From contig OZ022353.1 in assembly GCA_963989245.1 (NCBI GenBank), forward strand, positions 25,488,524 through 25,552,523: a stretch of 64,000 nt of DNA. Reading direction: 5' to 3'. Position 1 is the stretch's first letter; each line of letters opens with the position of its first letter. Position numbers and translations under genes: made by a program. Under the pieces are notes generated by a model. That model was not told where the DNA came from, did no database searches, and was given only the letters and a program-made list of their open reading frames with translations. Source of the DNA: Nansenia antarctica. Lineage: Eukaryota > Chordata > Actinopteri > Argentiniformes > Microstomatidae. Of the stretch, positions 34,603 through 46,400 are shown one piece after another.

Positions 34603-37600
34603 TCACAGCTGTTTCACCCTATGCTCTAGGAGCTCCAGCTGTCTAGCGATCTCGTTGGGCAGGTCGTCGTTCACCTGGGTGTCAAAATAGGCCCTGATCT
34701 CCTCCACTTCCTTCTGCCAGAACCCTCTGGACAAGCCAAACAGCTCCTCTAGGTCCACACTGTCTCCCAGCCCCTCCAGGTTGAGGGACCCCTGGGAGGG
34801 CATGTAGCCCACTGCAGAGGGCATGGCTCCAGCCTCGCCGCTCATCCGCCGGAAGATCCACTCCAGAACCCGGATGTTCTCCCCGAAGCCAGGCCAAAGG
34901 AACCCACCAGACGCGCTCTTGCGGAACCAGTTGACATGGAAGATCTTGGGCAGCTTTGCATGGGCCCCCTCTGCCATGCTCAGCCAGTGAGACAGGTAGC
35001 GGCCGAAGTTGTAGCCGAAGAAGGGTCGCATGGCGAAAGGGTCGTTCATGATCACCTTGCCTGGTGGGACGGAGAGAGGACAAAGCTTGTGAAAACCATT
35101 CTCCAAATGGCAGTTATTATAATTACTTATTATTAATTATAGATATATTGCAATTTAGTGAAATTGTTACCAGATTTGAATTTGTGCTTTTTGTCCAACT
35201 TCGACTTTCTAACTGTGTCAACCAATTACATTGTCTTGAAGATGATTTGGTTTCAGTTCAAAGTTGAACTCACCTTGGTGTTCAGCAGCAGCTGTGGCCT
35301 CTGACCTCATGGCTGCTCCAACAAACACACCATGCTGCCAGTTGAAGGCCTCGTAGACCAGAGGGACACCTAGAGAGAGAGAGAGATAGAGATCTGTCAA
35401 AATCATAATTTCTAATTATTGCAGAGAGAAACTTCGCTGTTCTATTTTATTATGAGTTGGATCCATCCATTTTGCACCAAAGGTTGAATTAAATTATATT
35501 ATATGCTATTTAATTCTATTCTACTCCATAATGCTATCACCCCTCACCTTCAGGCCTGCGCCCCCCAAAGATAATGGCCTCGATGGGAACGCCCTCAGTG
35601 GACTCCCATTGTGGGTCGATGATGGGACACTGACTGGCTGGAGTGCAGAAGCGGGAGTTGGGGTGGGCACATGGTTCACCTACAGAAGAACAAACAAAGA
35701 ACAGGGCTAAATCACTATACACATCTGCGTAGGCCGATGCTAACAGGGCTAAATCACTATACACATCTGCGTAGGCCGATGCTAACAGGGCTAAATCACT
35801 ATACACATCTGCGTAGGCCGATGCTAACAGGGCTAAATCACTATACACATCTGCGTAGGCCGATGCTAACAGGGCTAAATCACTATACACATCTGCGTAG
35901 GCCGATGCTGCATTCAAGTTGAGCATCATTCCATTTAAATTCAGTCAGTCTATCCAGGATGTGAAACCAAGAATTTCAACAGTTACTGAGACTAAGAGTA
36001 ACTGACACAAATGAACTCAAATACAATTTACAGGGTTCCTACAAGTTTCAACAAGTCAGATTTAAGACCTTTTTAGACCTCTTTGGATAGAATTTTGGAC
36101 CTATTCGCGACACCATATGATAGCTTTTTTGTCATCCTCGCTGGGTCACGTTGCACACAGCTCTTTGATAAGGCACCTTAGGCACCCCATGTTAACTTCC
36201 TGGACTATCTTTCTATTCTCTAATTGCAGATAGATTCTGTATCTATCCAGGATGTGAAACCAAGAATTTATACATCCGAGTTGAAACTAAATGGTGTTCT
36301 GAACTGCATTTGGAAATGTGATTAATCTCCTGTCTGTATTGAATGGACTGAAATGCCCACAGTGTAGATCAGGCTGGTGTGCCCACAGTGTAGATCAGGC
36401 TGGTGTGCCCACAGTGTAGATCAGGCTGGTGTGGGGACAAGCCTTTTCTGTATTGAATGGACTGAAATGCCCACAGTGTAGATCAGGCTGGTGTGGGGAC
36501 AAGCCTTTTGGGGACCACTAAGCTAGTGGACACCTACCGTCTTGGGGAGACCAAGGCCTGCCCTTCCAGGAGGTGATGGTGACTCCCTCAGGGAGCTTCT
36601 CGTCCATGCCCTCCCAGTAGACACCGCCATCGCTGGTCTCTGCCACGTTGGTGAACACAGTGTTCTTGCAGATGGTCTCTATAGCGTTGGGGTTGGTCTT
36701 GGCAGAAGTGCCAGGTGCCACACCAAAGAAGCCGTTCTCTGGGTTGATGGCTCTAAGATTACCTGCAGACAGATGTTGAAGGGCATTACTATCACAGTTG
36801 AGCTTTTAAAATATTTGTTTAATGTTCACCAGATGAATTATCCTAAAGCAATTTACACTTAACATTAAGTTAACAACTTGTAAGGATCATGCATTCGTGG
36901 AATGAGTAACACAGCTAAACGTGTGGGTAGCGGACCAAAATCCCCTGCAATGTTCTTCTGTTGGTATTCACTCTCGTTTTGAGCTTCAAGTGCTGGCAGG
37001 TGTATGTCAGTCACAGGTGTGTGACTGGCACCTGATTGGCACCTAATTGACAGGAATGATATTCTGGGGCCAGTGGCGATCCCATATCTCCAGAATCTGG
37101 GACCTAAATCCTCCAGGATGACAACGCTCGCCCCCACAGAGCCAGGATCATCACAGAGTACCTCCAGAATTTTGGAGTAGAGAGGATGGAATGGCCTGCC
37201 GTGAGTCCAGACCTCAACCCAATTCAACAATTGTGGGATCACCTTGGGCATGCTGTACGTGCCAGAGTGACCGCAACCATGTTGGCTGACTTGCGGCAAA
37301 GACCAGGCTGGTGACCAGCATGAGGAGGAGGTGCCAAGCTGTTGTGACTGCGTATGGATCTTCCAAACGCTACTGAGGTCCCTGACAGTGTAAAATGAAT
37401 AAAGTGTAAAATGAATAAAGTGTAAAAATGGCCAATATGTGTTGTTCTTTCCTTATTACTGTGAGAGTGCAATCATCCAATCCACCAAGCAACTCAAAAC
37501 GAGAGTGAATACCACCAGAAGAATATTGCAGGGGATTTTGGCAAATATTTTTGGGCCGCTACCCACACGTTTAGCTGTGTTGCTCCTTCCATGAATGCAT

Positions 37601-38835
37601 GATCCTTACAAGTTGTACCTCGTTGTAAAGGTGACTAATCAGGCTTTCCAACAATATAAAATACAATACCAATTGGTATTATTAAAGGGGAGGAATAATC
37701 GACCGAAATACAATTTCCAAACTTTTTTGAGGAGTTTAGTATGTCAATGTGTTCAGTATGTGTTTGCCAACAACTGTGGTATTAGGAGCTCCATGCTCCC
37801 GCCCAAAGGATCAGTAGAACCATATTGTAAACGTAACAGAGAACTTAAATGCCAGAGATCTCCTGTATCTAACATTTATGACTGGGAGAGAGAGTTCATC
37901 TTAGTTTTTAAATATGCTGTATCTTACAAACTGTATCTTACAGACAAAACTCTTCAATGAATCAGTGAGGCAAAAACTTCCCTTCATAAGAGGCAAGCTC
38001 TTACCTTCATCGTCAAACTTCATCCAGGCGATGTCATCGCCAACACACTCGATCTTCCAACCAGGGAGTGTGGGACTGAGCATGGCCAGGTTGGTTTTAC
38101 CACAGGCACTAGGGAAGGCAGCTGCAATGTACTTCTTCTGACCAGCAGGGTTTGTAATGCCAAGGATCTGGACAACAACAAAGAGTCAAGTTATCGCCTG
38201 GTCCTTTCGCATTAAACAAGCTACTGCAACAATTCTGCCAGTTCCCCCCCAGCCACTGTGGACAATCACATTTAGCCTTTGCACTACTGCTGGTTGCACA
38301 CACTACGTTTGCACATACCTCTTTTTGATATAGTCTCTATTCATACACCTGTACATACCATACTGTACATAGATACCTTAACTGTACATAGCTCATAACT
38401 GTATAACTACCGTACTTGCCATACTGTACCTATCACTGTCATGTTTTATATCATGTTTTATCACTATTTGTGCTTCTGGTTGGATACTAAACTGCATTTC
38501 ATTGTCTGGTACTTGGTACCGTCTGGTACTCTGCAAAGACAATTACATTTAAATGTAATCTAATCTAATCTAATTCCATAGCTATGTTATCTATCTTTAT
38601 TAGGATCAAGCGTTAACTATAATTCCATAGTTGTTATCTATCTTTACCAGCATGTGTTCGGCCAGCCAGCCCTCCTCCATGGCGATGCGGGAGGCGATAC
38701 GGAGAGCGAAGCACTTCTTCCCCAGCAGGGAGTTCCCCCCGTAGCCGCTCCCGAAGGACACAATCTCTCTGCGGTCAGGAACGTGGGCGATCAGGGTCTG
38801 CTCTGGGTTGCACGGCCAGTTATTGACCAGAGGCT

Positions 38836-38932
<97 letters not shown>

Positions 38933-40168
38933 TGGACTTCGATCTTAGATTACAGTAAATAGCCATATATCCCTTGATTTAATTCATGTTCTTTGTTATT
39001 TTGAGTGGCAACAAATGAGTTCTCACTTTTGAGCGGCAGTGGGCATCCCACAGAGTGGAGACAGCGTACAAAGTCTCCCCCGCCCAGTGCGCTGAGCACA
39101 GTGTTGCCCATGCGGGTCATCACCCTCATACTGGCCACCACATAGGGGGAGTCAGTCAGTTCTACTCCAATCTTAGACAGGGGTGAACCCACTGGCCCCA
39201 TGCTGTAGGGAATCACATACATGGTACGGCCTTGAAAAGAGGGAGGTAGAGATTATTTGTATTAGTAGGTGCACTAGTGTGTGAGAGATTAAGCTCAATG
39301 TGCTCAATTCTATTTTCCTTCATGTATCATTACTAGACAGGCTGGTGAGTAAAATCTAAACAGCTACCTTTCATGCACCCGGGGAAACGCTCGTTCATGG
39401 CCTTGTCGAACTCCTCCGGAGACATCCAGCGCCCGAGCTGGCTGACGCCGCCTCCTCGCGGGGACGGCACGGTGTCCTTCTTGTCCCGAGTCACGATGAC
39501 CGTCTTACTCTCGATACGAGCCACGTCTTTGGGGTCTGTCCTCGCCAACCAGCTGAGGGGGAGAAACCACACCGTTGTATCATTGTTCAATATATCATTC
39601 ATCATTCACTGTGTATCAACTGTCACCATATTTGTCTACTGTAATGTCCCCAAGATGTGGAGGAGAATATACTTATATACCTAGACCTACATATAATACA
39701 GCATAATGTAGCGTGAGTGGCGGTCTAGCGATCTGGCAATGCAATTCGATTTTACTGAAATATTCCAGGAACATGTGGTGTTTAAGTATAACCCACTCAT
39801 TTTGCACATCAAGTCTAGTTAGTTTGCTTCTTCGGCCCTTCCCTTCCCAGCACAGTAGACTATTTAGTATCAAAGAATCAGGGGGCCCAAAAACCTTAAC
39901 ACATCACCTCCCCATCATTGAAACTGTATGTGAAGGTAACCTACCAGTTCTCGTACTTAGTCAGCTTCTTGATCATGCCCTGCTCTTCCAGCTGGGCCAA
40001 GATGGCGTTATTCTCCTCATCTGAGCCGTCACAGATGTGCAGAAAGTCTGGTTGGCACAGTGCCATGTTGCTCTCTACAAACTCCCTGACAGCTGGACTG
40101 AGCACTCCCAGGTCCCCTTGTAGCACACAGACGCCCGCCTGGTTTTGGGGCTGCAGCTGAGGAGGCAT
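34603..40168 (-). CDS. pck1: Cytosolic phosphoenolpyruvate carboxykinase (GTP), nine coding exons
   Basis: Converts oxaloacetate plus GTP to phosphoenolpyruvate and CO2, the committed cytosolic step of gluconeogenesis. Coding exons in transcript order: 40168-39945, 39552-39368, 39230-39027, 38835-38648, 38167-38005, 36762-36538, 35679-35548, 35369-35274, 35060-34603. Joined phases agree and give 624 aa; human PCK1 is 622. All introns are GT-AG. Visible motifs: RWMSPEEFDKAMNERFPGC; GSPLSKIGVELTDSPYVVAS; SFGSGYGGNSLLGKKCFALR; the kinase-1a/P-loop AAAFPSACGKTNLAM with the PEPCK reactive Cys; ECVGDDIAWM (kinase-2); NPENGFFGVAPGTS; FCTPASQCPIID; DPFAMRPFFGYNFG; IFHVNWFRK; FLWPGFGENIRVLEW. There is no mitochondrial presequence (MPPQLQPQNQAG), so this is pck1 and not pck2. 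The start is the ATG after the 5' UTR intron. Introns are loaded with repeats and elements, listed separately. Confidence 0.97.
35701..35910. repeat. 42-bp minisatellite, 5 copies, in pck1 intron
   Basis: Five near-perfect copies of a unit containing gctaaatcactatacacatc and tgcgtaggccgatgct, 21 bases upstream (in transcript sense) of the acceptor of exon 7 (35679). The unit is 14 codons long, so frames stay open on both strands; they are not genes. Confidence 0.95.
36348..36512. repeat. Tandem units near pck1 exon 6 donor
   Basis: Four copies of 'gcccacagtgtagatcaggc tggtgtg'; a larger unit of about 80 bases containing tgtattgaatggactgaaat and 'ggggacaagccttttc' is also repeated. It ends about 25 bases from the exon 6 donor. 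Confidence 0.88.
36870..37616 (+). mobile_element. Tc1/mariner-type element with long inverted ends in pck1 intron
   Basis: The outer roughly 110 bases at each side are inverted copies ('aacttgtaaggatcatgcat' ... 'cagctaaacgtgtgggtagc' against 'gctacccacacgtttagctg' ... 'atgcatgatccttacaagtt'). Inside on the plus strand is a decayed transposase C-terminus: RIITEYLQNFGVERMEWPAV then SPDLNPIQQLWDHLG, the Tc1 catalytic-domain end. The N-terminal half is gone. The expected TA duplication is not clean on the left. Confidence 0.75.
38220..38580 (+). mobile_element. LINE 3' UTR and tail in pck1 intron
   Basis: Ends 'aaactgcatttcattgtctg', then gtactctgcaaagacaatta, then a (TCTAA)n-like tail ('aatctaatctaatctaa'). 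The same terminus occurs inverted at 17932-17997 and 43263-43400. The upstream part is rich in tgcacta/tgtacat words. No coding residue survives. Confidence 0.7.
38836..38930. repeat. (AG)n microsatellite forming the pck1 exon 4 polypyrimidine tract
   Basis: Begins at the splice acceptor: in transcript sense about 90 bases of (CT)n run straight into ctctcag/agcctctggtc. See findings. Confidence 0.95.
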
Positions 40169-40183
40169 GGTTCTGCTGGCTGT

Positions 40184-40365
<182 letters not shown>

Positions 40366-40651
40366 GGAGACAGATGGTTGGGATATGTTAATTGGGAAAA
40401 CACTATACTAGCTTGCAGTCATCTTATTATGTTGTTCAATAATCCAATAATAGTTTTAGCTGTAGTGAGACAGTAAGATAAGATCCTCCATAATTTAATA
40501 CAAAGTAGTATGTTTATATTATGGTATTAATGATGTATAAAACTGCATAGTAATAAACTAGCAGACAATCATCAGCAGACTATCAAACAATAAATTGTGG
40601 GGAAAAAAATAGTGTCATAAAACATTGATAGAATTAATTTAATATAATACA

Positions 40652-41736
40652 GGGGCCTCATTTATAAAAAAAAGTACTTGAACGTCATCTTTGACTTTCA
40701 CGTAAGCACATTTTTTCTAAACGGACGTAAGCATTATTTATAAAACGGGCTGAGATGGTTTAAAGTTGCGTACGTGCTTCCTTCTATAAATACCAAATAT
40801 ACTTGGAATTGAACGCAGGTGAATGAGGTTTGTATTAACGCCTGTGATAGAGGCTCAATTATAGCGGCTGAATTAAGACAAGTGCTATAATATAGGATAG
40901 GCGTTTGTCTGGAAGCGGGAGAGGGCAGAGAAGGGTGGCTAATCGGTAAGTTGCGTTTGTAACGTTTGATCATGACAACTAACCAGGCACATGCTTATAC
41001 TCAGTAGGCTACTCAAGTTGTAAAAGAAAATCATGGGAGGTGGTGGATTTTATCATATGAGGACAATTTTAGCATCCCCTCAGCGTCAGTAACTTCAGTG
41101 TCAGTGACTTTAAAATGTCATTGCATGTGTGCGTGCCCCCTCGCACCTTGAAATAGCAGTAATACCACGTTCATTGATAAATGACATAACGTATGGAAAG
41201 AGGGGAGGGCAGTTTTAGAAGGGGGACGATTTTGACTGTTTTCATCCCGCCTCAACTCGAGTGCTGCTTAGGCCTATACTGTAATAATATAATGGTCTTA
41301 TTCTTATCAGGTGACATTGAAAACATGATTGCGAACTCCCTTTGCGAACTCCCTTTGCGCACTAGGCATGTTGAAGGGGAGATAGGCAGCTCCGGAGGGA
41401 TATAAAGAAAGACTGAAATACAATCATAAACAGCAGTTCCCTTTAAATCTTGAATTAAACTCATTTTCTCTGCAGATAACAACATCGTTAATTTTATTAC
41501 GAGCCACTTAAACTTCGCATGAATTACAGTAGGAAACGTTTTTCCAGTGCGGCTCACATGCCTGTAATAACTCCGCATAACCAGTAGGTAATGTGCGTAG
41601 AGCTACGATCGTTTCCACGGTCAAATTGACTCACGTTGAAATTGTATAAATCACTACGTTGACGTGGTTTTCTACGTACGACACGGGTAAGATCAACATT
41701 TGATCTAAGCTAAGCACGTTCTATAAATGAGGCCCC
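40652..41736. mobile_element. MITE with GGGGCCTCATTTATA ends in pck1 intron 1
   Basis: The left end GGGGCCTCATTTATA and right end TATAAATGAGGCCCC are exact inverted 15-mers. Subterminal 'ttctataaat' and acgtaag/cttacgt words are also mirrored. About 1.08 kb, no transposase. No clear target duplication (left tacA, right Aggt), so I do not assign a superfamily. Confidence 0.75.
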
Positions 41737-41840
41737 AGGTCAGATAAATGTCAAATCCATGCACTTTGTTTCATCACAAAAGCAACTAAGGAATAATGCA
41801 GAAAAATAAATAAAAAGTATTGCAGAGAATATTACAGTAC

Positions 41841-41940
41841 CTTTTCTTCTTTCTTAAAAAGGGGAAAAAAGAGGTTAGCTGATGCCCATCAATTCAGTCT
41901 TGTTAGGTACTGATGGTTGTTCACTAGTGGGAAGTTCCTG
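41841..41940 (-). other. pck1: Predicted non-coding first exon of pck1
   Basis: Lies about 30 bases downstream of a TATA box and ends at a plausible donor (gaagaaaag/gtactg in transcript sense, donor G at 41840). The first exon of vertebrate PCK1 is non-coding, as here: the ATG is 1.7 kb further on. The start is inferred from TATA spacing and may be off by several bases. Confidence 0.6.
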
Positions 41941-41966
41941 AGTGGTAACTAGTGACTGGAGTCTCC

Positions 41967-41974
41967 CTTTTATA
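41967..41974 (-). promoter_or_regulatory. pck1: TATA box of pck1
   Basis: TATAAAAG in transcript sense, within cattcccaaag-TATAAAAG-ggagactcc. About 110 bases further upstream, GTTAATCATTCAAC (around 42083-42097) resembles the HNF1 site, and another gagttaatca lies at 42053-42063. HNF1 sites are known in mammalian PCK1 promoters. The link is inference. Confidence 0.6.
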
Positions 41975-42539
41975 CTTTGGGAATGTTTAAGGGGAAGAAG
42001 GCAGGGGCCATGAACTTAAAGATGTCCACTTCTTGGGAAACACTGACAGTCATGAGTTAATCAGTACTCCACCGAAAATACGTAGTTAACTGAGTTAATC
42101 ATTCAACTGAACAATATTATTGTTCCTTCAAACTGGAAAATAATTGATAATACACCAGTGGATGCAAATAACTGTTACGTTTGAAGAGTTTAAACTTTGA
42201 CCGACATCACAAATTATGCAATAACTGAGATAAGAGCACCCCTCAGTGGCGTGTTGGGTTGTTCTTTGGCCTGTTGGAGGCTCACCCAAGATGGATAATG
42301 ATTTCAGTAAAATGTGGATGCCTTTGGGCACCTAAATGCTGACCATGTTTGAATAAACAGTATGAGTCTACATATTAGAAACAACTGTAGATAGAATTAG
42401 AGAGTAACAATATACACTCATGAAATATCTATAATAATTTGAACTCTTTTGCGCTTTATCTATTCAATTCACTTCAACACAATTGTATTTGTACCAATTA
42501 GAGTTAAGGACTACAGCAGTGCTAAATTACCAACAACAT

Positions 42540-42990
42540 TTATTTTTTACTATTTGTGCTAAATTGTGACTTGTCTTATTTGTCTCCCACAACTTGTCAC
42601 GTGTCCAGTTGTCTCACTTATGTCTAGTAGCTATTGTCACTTTGTGTATCTTGATGTTGTCTTATTGCCTTATTTGTCTTTGTGCTGCAATGTCAAGGAA
42701 CCGAAGCCTATTTCCCCCAAAGCAATCAGACTGTCACCCCCAAACCAACCGCAAAAATAAGCACATTTTATAACTTCTTGCACACTGGATTACTTGTACA
42801 TTACTTGACTACATAACTACTTGTACTACATAACTACTTGTACTGTATTATATTGCGTTTTACCATCATTGAACTTTGTACAGCATTTTGCACTATAGAA
42901 GCAGACTGTCGATTACTTTACTTTTAATTTATTTTAAAATAATTGTACTGTCTTACACTTTTGTAACGTAACAATAATACTTGAAACTTG
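42540..42990 (+). mobile_element. LINE 3' region
   Basis: Starts with 'gtcacgtgtccagttgtctc' (like 15600). Near 42700 a shifted frame recalls the terminal SLFP-PKAIRL motif of fish LINEs. It continues with 'gcacactggattacttgtac' style UTR and ends in (ACTTGAA)n/ACATGAAAC. Heavily decayed. Confidence 0.55.
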
Positions 42991-43262
42991 AAACATGAAA
43001 CATACAGAGGCTTCAATTTCACTTCTTGAGAACAAAGTGACAATACTTTCTAGGATATAAGACTTGGGGTTAGAAGTACAGTCAGTCTTTTATGAGGTAT
43101 TAAAAAAATATGTACGACATTGTGAAGAAATTAACAAACTTAAGATTCTCAAACTAAATATATGGGCAAACAAGAGTGGTCTATCTCCAACCATGTACAA
43201 TGATTACTGTCCTTCTTCTGATAAATCCATAGCCCCACATCAGAGACATACAGAGATCAATC

Positions 43263-43400
43263 ATTAGATTAGATTAGATTTTATTGTCACTGCAGAGTAC
43301 AAGTACCAGACAATGAAATGCAGTTTAGCATCTAATCAGAAGTGCAAATAGTGATATAAAACATGATATAAAAAAACATCACGATATAAAAAGAAAAACA
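43263..43400 (-). mobile_element. LINE 3' tail, uninterrupted copy
   Basis: Plus-strand attagattagattagatttt, then 'gagtacaagtaccagacaat', then tcagaagtgcaaatagtgat. It serves as the undisturbed reference for the interrupted copy at 17932-17997 plus 20578-20802. Confidence 0.75.
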
Positions 43401-44055
43401 ATCATGTTTCATTCATCTTTAATACATCTTGGGATTCTGTTTCTATCCTTCCCTCTTTGATGACAGAATACATCAATTACAGTGTATGCCAGTAAAGACA
43501 TTGATATTGAATGCATAAGCAGCTTTAAATACAGCTTGACTTTTACACTGAAGTATTACACTTTACTGGTTGTTAAGGTATAGATTAAATAGACATTTCC
43601 AGGATTGCAAAGGTTTGTGTAGTACAACATATTTGTGTTTCCCAGAAAGTTCAGCTCATTATGCAACAATTCCTAGGTTGAACAATACATGTGTATGTAT
43701 ACATGACTGCTACAACTGGTCACATCAGATACATTGAGTTAAAAAGCCTCACAACATAACCACTTCAAATTCCTTTTGTCTCAATTGTCTGTGCACACAC
43801 ATTGTACACTAAAAACAAGAAACATCTAACGTCATCTGTTATCAGTCAGCAAAGGACATTGCACACCGCCTCTCTCAATTACGTTTACAAGTTACAAAGT
43901 TACAAAGTGTGCATTAACAGCAGATTATGATCTCAAAGTTACAAAGTGTGCATTAACAGTAGATTATGATCGCTGACCGGAGGAGTTTCATGAATAGCTT
44001 GCTCAACAACACTAACACATAAGGAGATACTAGATCAGTAAGTAAGAGGCAGGAG
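43401..44055. other. Intergenic, nothing recognised
   Basis: AT-rich sequence without open frames or known motifs. A direct repeat of about 40 bases (acaaagtgtgcattaacagc / ...agt, then agattatgatc) occurs at 43905-43932 and 43938-43972. Confidence 0.5.
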
Positions 44056-44592
44056 TCTGGAGAATGAACCAAGGGGAGGTGGGAGGTTTGAATGAACCAA
44101 GGGGAGGTGGGAGGTTTGAATGAACCAAGGGGAGGTGGGAGGTTTGAATGAACCAAGGGGAGGTGGGAGGTTTGAATGAACCAAGGGGAGGTGGGAGGTT
44201 TGAATGAACCAAGGGGAGGTGGGAGGTTTGAATGAACCAAGGGGAGGTGGGAGGTTTGAATGAACCAAGGGGAGGTGGGAGGTTTGAATGAACCAAGGGG
44301 AGGTGGTAGGTTTGAATGAACCAAGGGGAGGTGGTAGGTTTGAATGAACCAAGGGGAGGTGGGAGGTTTGAATGAACCAAGGGGAGGTGGGAGGTTTGAA
44401 TGAACCAAGGGGAGGTGGTAGGTTTGAATGAACCAAGGGGAGGTGGTAGGTTTGAATGAACCAAGGGGAGGTGGGAGGTTTGAATGAACCAAGGGGAGGT
44501 GGGAGGTTTGAATGAACCAAGGGGAGGTGGGAGGTTTGAATGAACCAAGGGGAGGTGGTAGGTTTGAATGAACCAAGGGGAGGTGGTCGGTT
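44056..44592. repeat. 28-bp minisatellite, about 19 copies
   Basis: Head-to-tail copies of a 28-bp unit (gaatgaaccaaggggaggtg plus ggaggttt), some with tggtaggttt instead. Because 28 is not divisible by three and lacks stops on the minus strand, all three minus frames stay open for 170-250 codons; these proline-rich frames are artefacts. Confidence 0.97.
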
Positions 44593-45298
44593 TGGTGGGC
44601 CAATGTCTTGTTGTTGTGCTTGAGGGATGATTTGAACTTGGACCTGCTTTGAGGCGTCTGAATTTATCAGAAGCATATTTGTAAGTAAGGTAACAAATAA
44701 ATACACATTTGGGGATCTATCTGAAATAGAGGAACACAAGTATACACCTGGGCCCAGTTGTTCAAAACTTTTTATCTGAATCAAAATGTTCCTGATAATT
44801 TTGTTCTATCCATGATCAGGGCCCTATTCCACGAAGCTCGATAAAGTTCTAAGCCTCGATAAAGTTCTTAGCCTCGAAAATGTTAGCTTGCGTTCGGTGC
44901 CATCAATGTGGCTCAAATAATTCAATGCTTGGTTGAGCTCCTTCTGAGTCAGATATAATTAGCCTGGTCGCGAGCAGGCTAAAACACAGGCTATGGTAAG
45001 ACGCGTCAAAAAAGCCTCACAGGCGGAAACTAAACCCTGAACGACAGTTCCTCCCTAGGAAATATTAGTTCCCACTTCACACGAGATAGATAGATAGATT
45101 GGTTGACTGTGTGTATGATAGATAATTTGATAATTTGAAAGTGTGATCGATAACTTGATATTTTGATTGTGTGATAGATAACTTGATATTTTGAAAGTGT
45201 GATAGATAGATAGATCGATGGATACATAAATTAAAAAGTGTAAAAAATAAAATAAAATGAATAGGTATGTCTATCAACTTGCATTGCTGTCGTCACAG

Positions 45299-45362
45299 CG
45301 GTCTGGCTGGCGTAGTGGTTAAGGCAGTCGGTTAGGGTTCCAAAGGTTGCGAGTTCGAGACT
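45299..45362 (+). other. tRNA-like module (A and B box) inside the inner MITE
   Basis: TGGCGTAGTGGTTAAGGC resembles an A box and D-arm, and GGTTGCGAGTTCGAGAC a B box and T-arm. The acceptor stem does not pair and a T-rich run (ttttttt..., a Pol III terminator) follows. It looks like a Pol III promoter relic rather than a working tRNA. Confidence 0.5.
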
Positions 45363-45540
45363 TGACTAAGTTTTTTTTTTTTTTTTATACATTTAACCGA
45401 AGATTTCATGCAAAGGCTTCCAACACCATTGTAATCGTGTCAGTTCTTGTAAATTAGCCTGCACCATAATTTTATAGCCTACATACTTTTTTAGATGAGA
45501 TTTTAGATTAGATTCAGACAACGAAATGCAGTAAAAAGTG

Positions 45541-45627
45541 CGTCTGAAGAGGGATTTGAACCACCGATATAAAATGACGAATAAATCCTGTGGCAGCGGT
45601 CGATACCACTAGGCCATTGTGGCGATA
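45541..45627 (-). other. Second tRNA-like module, minus strand
   Basis: In minus sense, TGGCCTAGTGGTATCGACC (A box-like) and GGTGGTTCAAATCCC (B box) are separated by an enlarged middle. With the module at 45299 the two face each other. A decayed tRNA or SINE head is the likely origin. Confidence 0.5.
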
Positions 45628-46211
45628 TGACGGTTTGTAGCCTGCTGCGGATATCACCACAGTAGTAATATTCATTTATTAAAATATGAACATATAACAA
45701 TAACTGGGGCTAGTATGACCTACGCATTTAATCGGTCAGCAATTTCTTGCCAAACCATTTCCCTCGCCTTGTTAATTGCGGCAGTATTGCACTATTTTAC
45801 ATCTTATTTTTCAGTCTTCATAAAAATCAATAATTCGGAATGCTGCGCAAATGTAGTACCCCTGCAGAGTGGAGTATCTTCATTTCGACAGATCGACACT
45901 TCAGGGCTTTTTATGTCTGCGTGCACTCGCCCATATCGAAGAGTTGTAAGCCTGTCTTCTGTGAACACTGATGACACAAGGCTGATCCTCGTTCGAGGAA
46001 TCACCTGAGGCTTGAATTCCAATCTCGAGTTGCCTGAGCGCCGCATTTATTTATATCGCCGCTATACTGATCCACCTTTAGTGGAATGGGGCCCAGATAT
46101 ACCTGGCTGATTTCCCCTATACTCGTCTCAAAATCAGCCAGATAGATCTGATCCTCGATAGCGAAAAACAATCAGGATCATTCTAATCCAGAATAAACGT
46201 TTTGAACAACT

Positions 46212-46400
46212 GGGCCCTATTCCACGAAGCTCGATAAAGTTCTAAGCCTCGAAAATGTTAGCTTGCGTTCGGTGCCATCAATGTGGCTCAAATAATTCGC
46301 TGCTTGGTTCAGCTCCTTCTGAGTCAGATATAATTAGCCTGCTCCCGACCAGGCTAAAACACAGGCTATAGTCATCCGTGCGTCAAAAAAGGCTCACAGG
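46212..46400. mobile_element. Second, partial copy of the inner MITE left end
   Basis: From gggccctattccacgaagct through 'cacaggctatagtcatccgt' it repeats 44819-45020, lacking one 20-bp internal duplication. It begins inside the outer MITE's right end, sharing GGGCCC. Confidence 0.8.

Larger units (their letters stand above)
44750..46217. mobile_element. Nested MITE pair (outer 44750-46217, inner 44819-46094)
   Basis: The outer ends GGGCCCAGTTGTTCAAAAC and GTTTTGAACAACTGGGCCC are exact 19-bp inverted copies. Inside them a second pair, GGGCCCTATTCCAC and GTGGAATGGGGCCC (13 of 14 matching), bounds the inner unit. The inner unit carries two tRNA-like modules. No transposase is present. Confidence 0.75.

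Noticed and set aside
34603..40168. Mitochondrial pck2 instead of pck1
   Set aside because: There is no presequence, the length matches the cytosolic form, and pmepa1 is the neighbour.
43953..44784. Three overlapping proline-rich minus-strand frames of 172-249 codons
   Set aside because: They are translations of a 28-bp minisatellite without stops; all three frames are open for arithmetic reasons.
45299..45627. Functional tRNA genes
   Set aside because: A and B boxes are recognisable but the acceptor stems do not pair, and one has an enlarged middle; called tRNA-like only.
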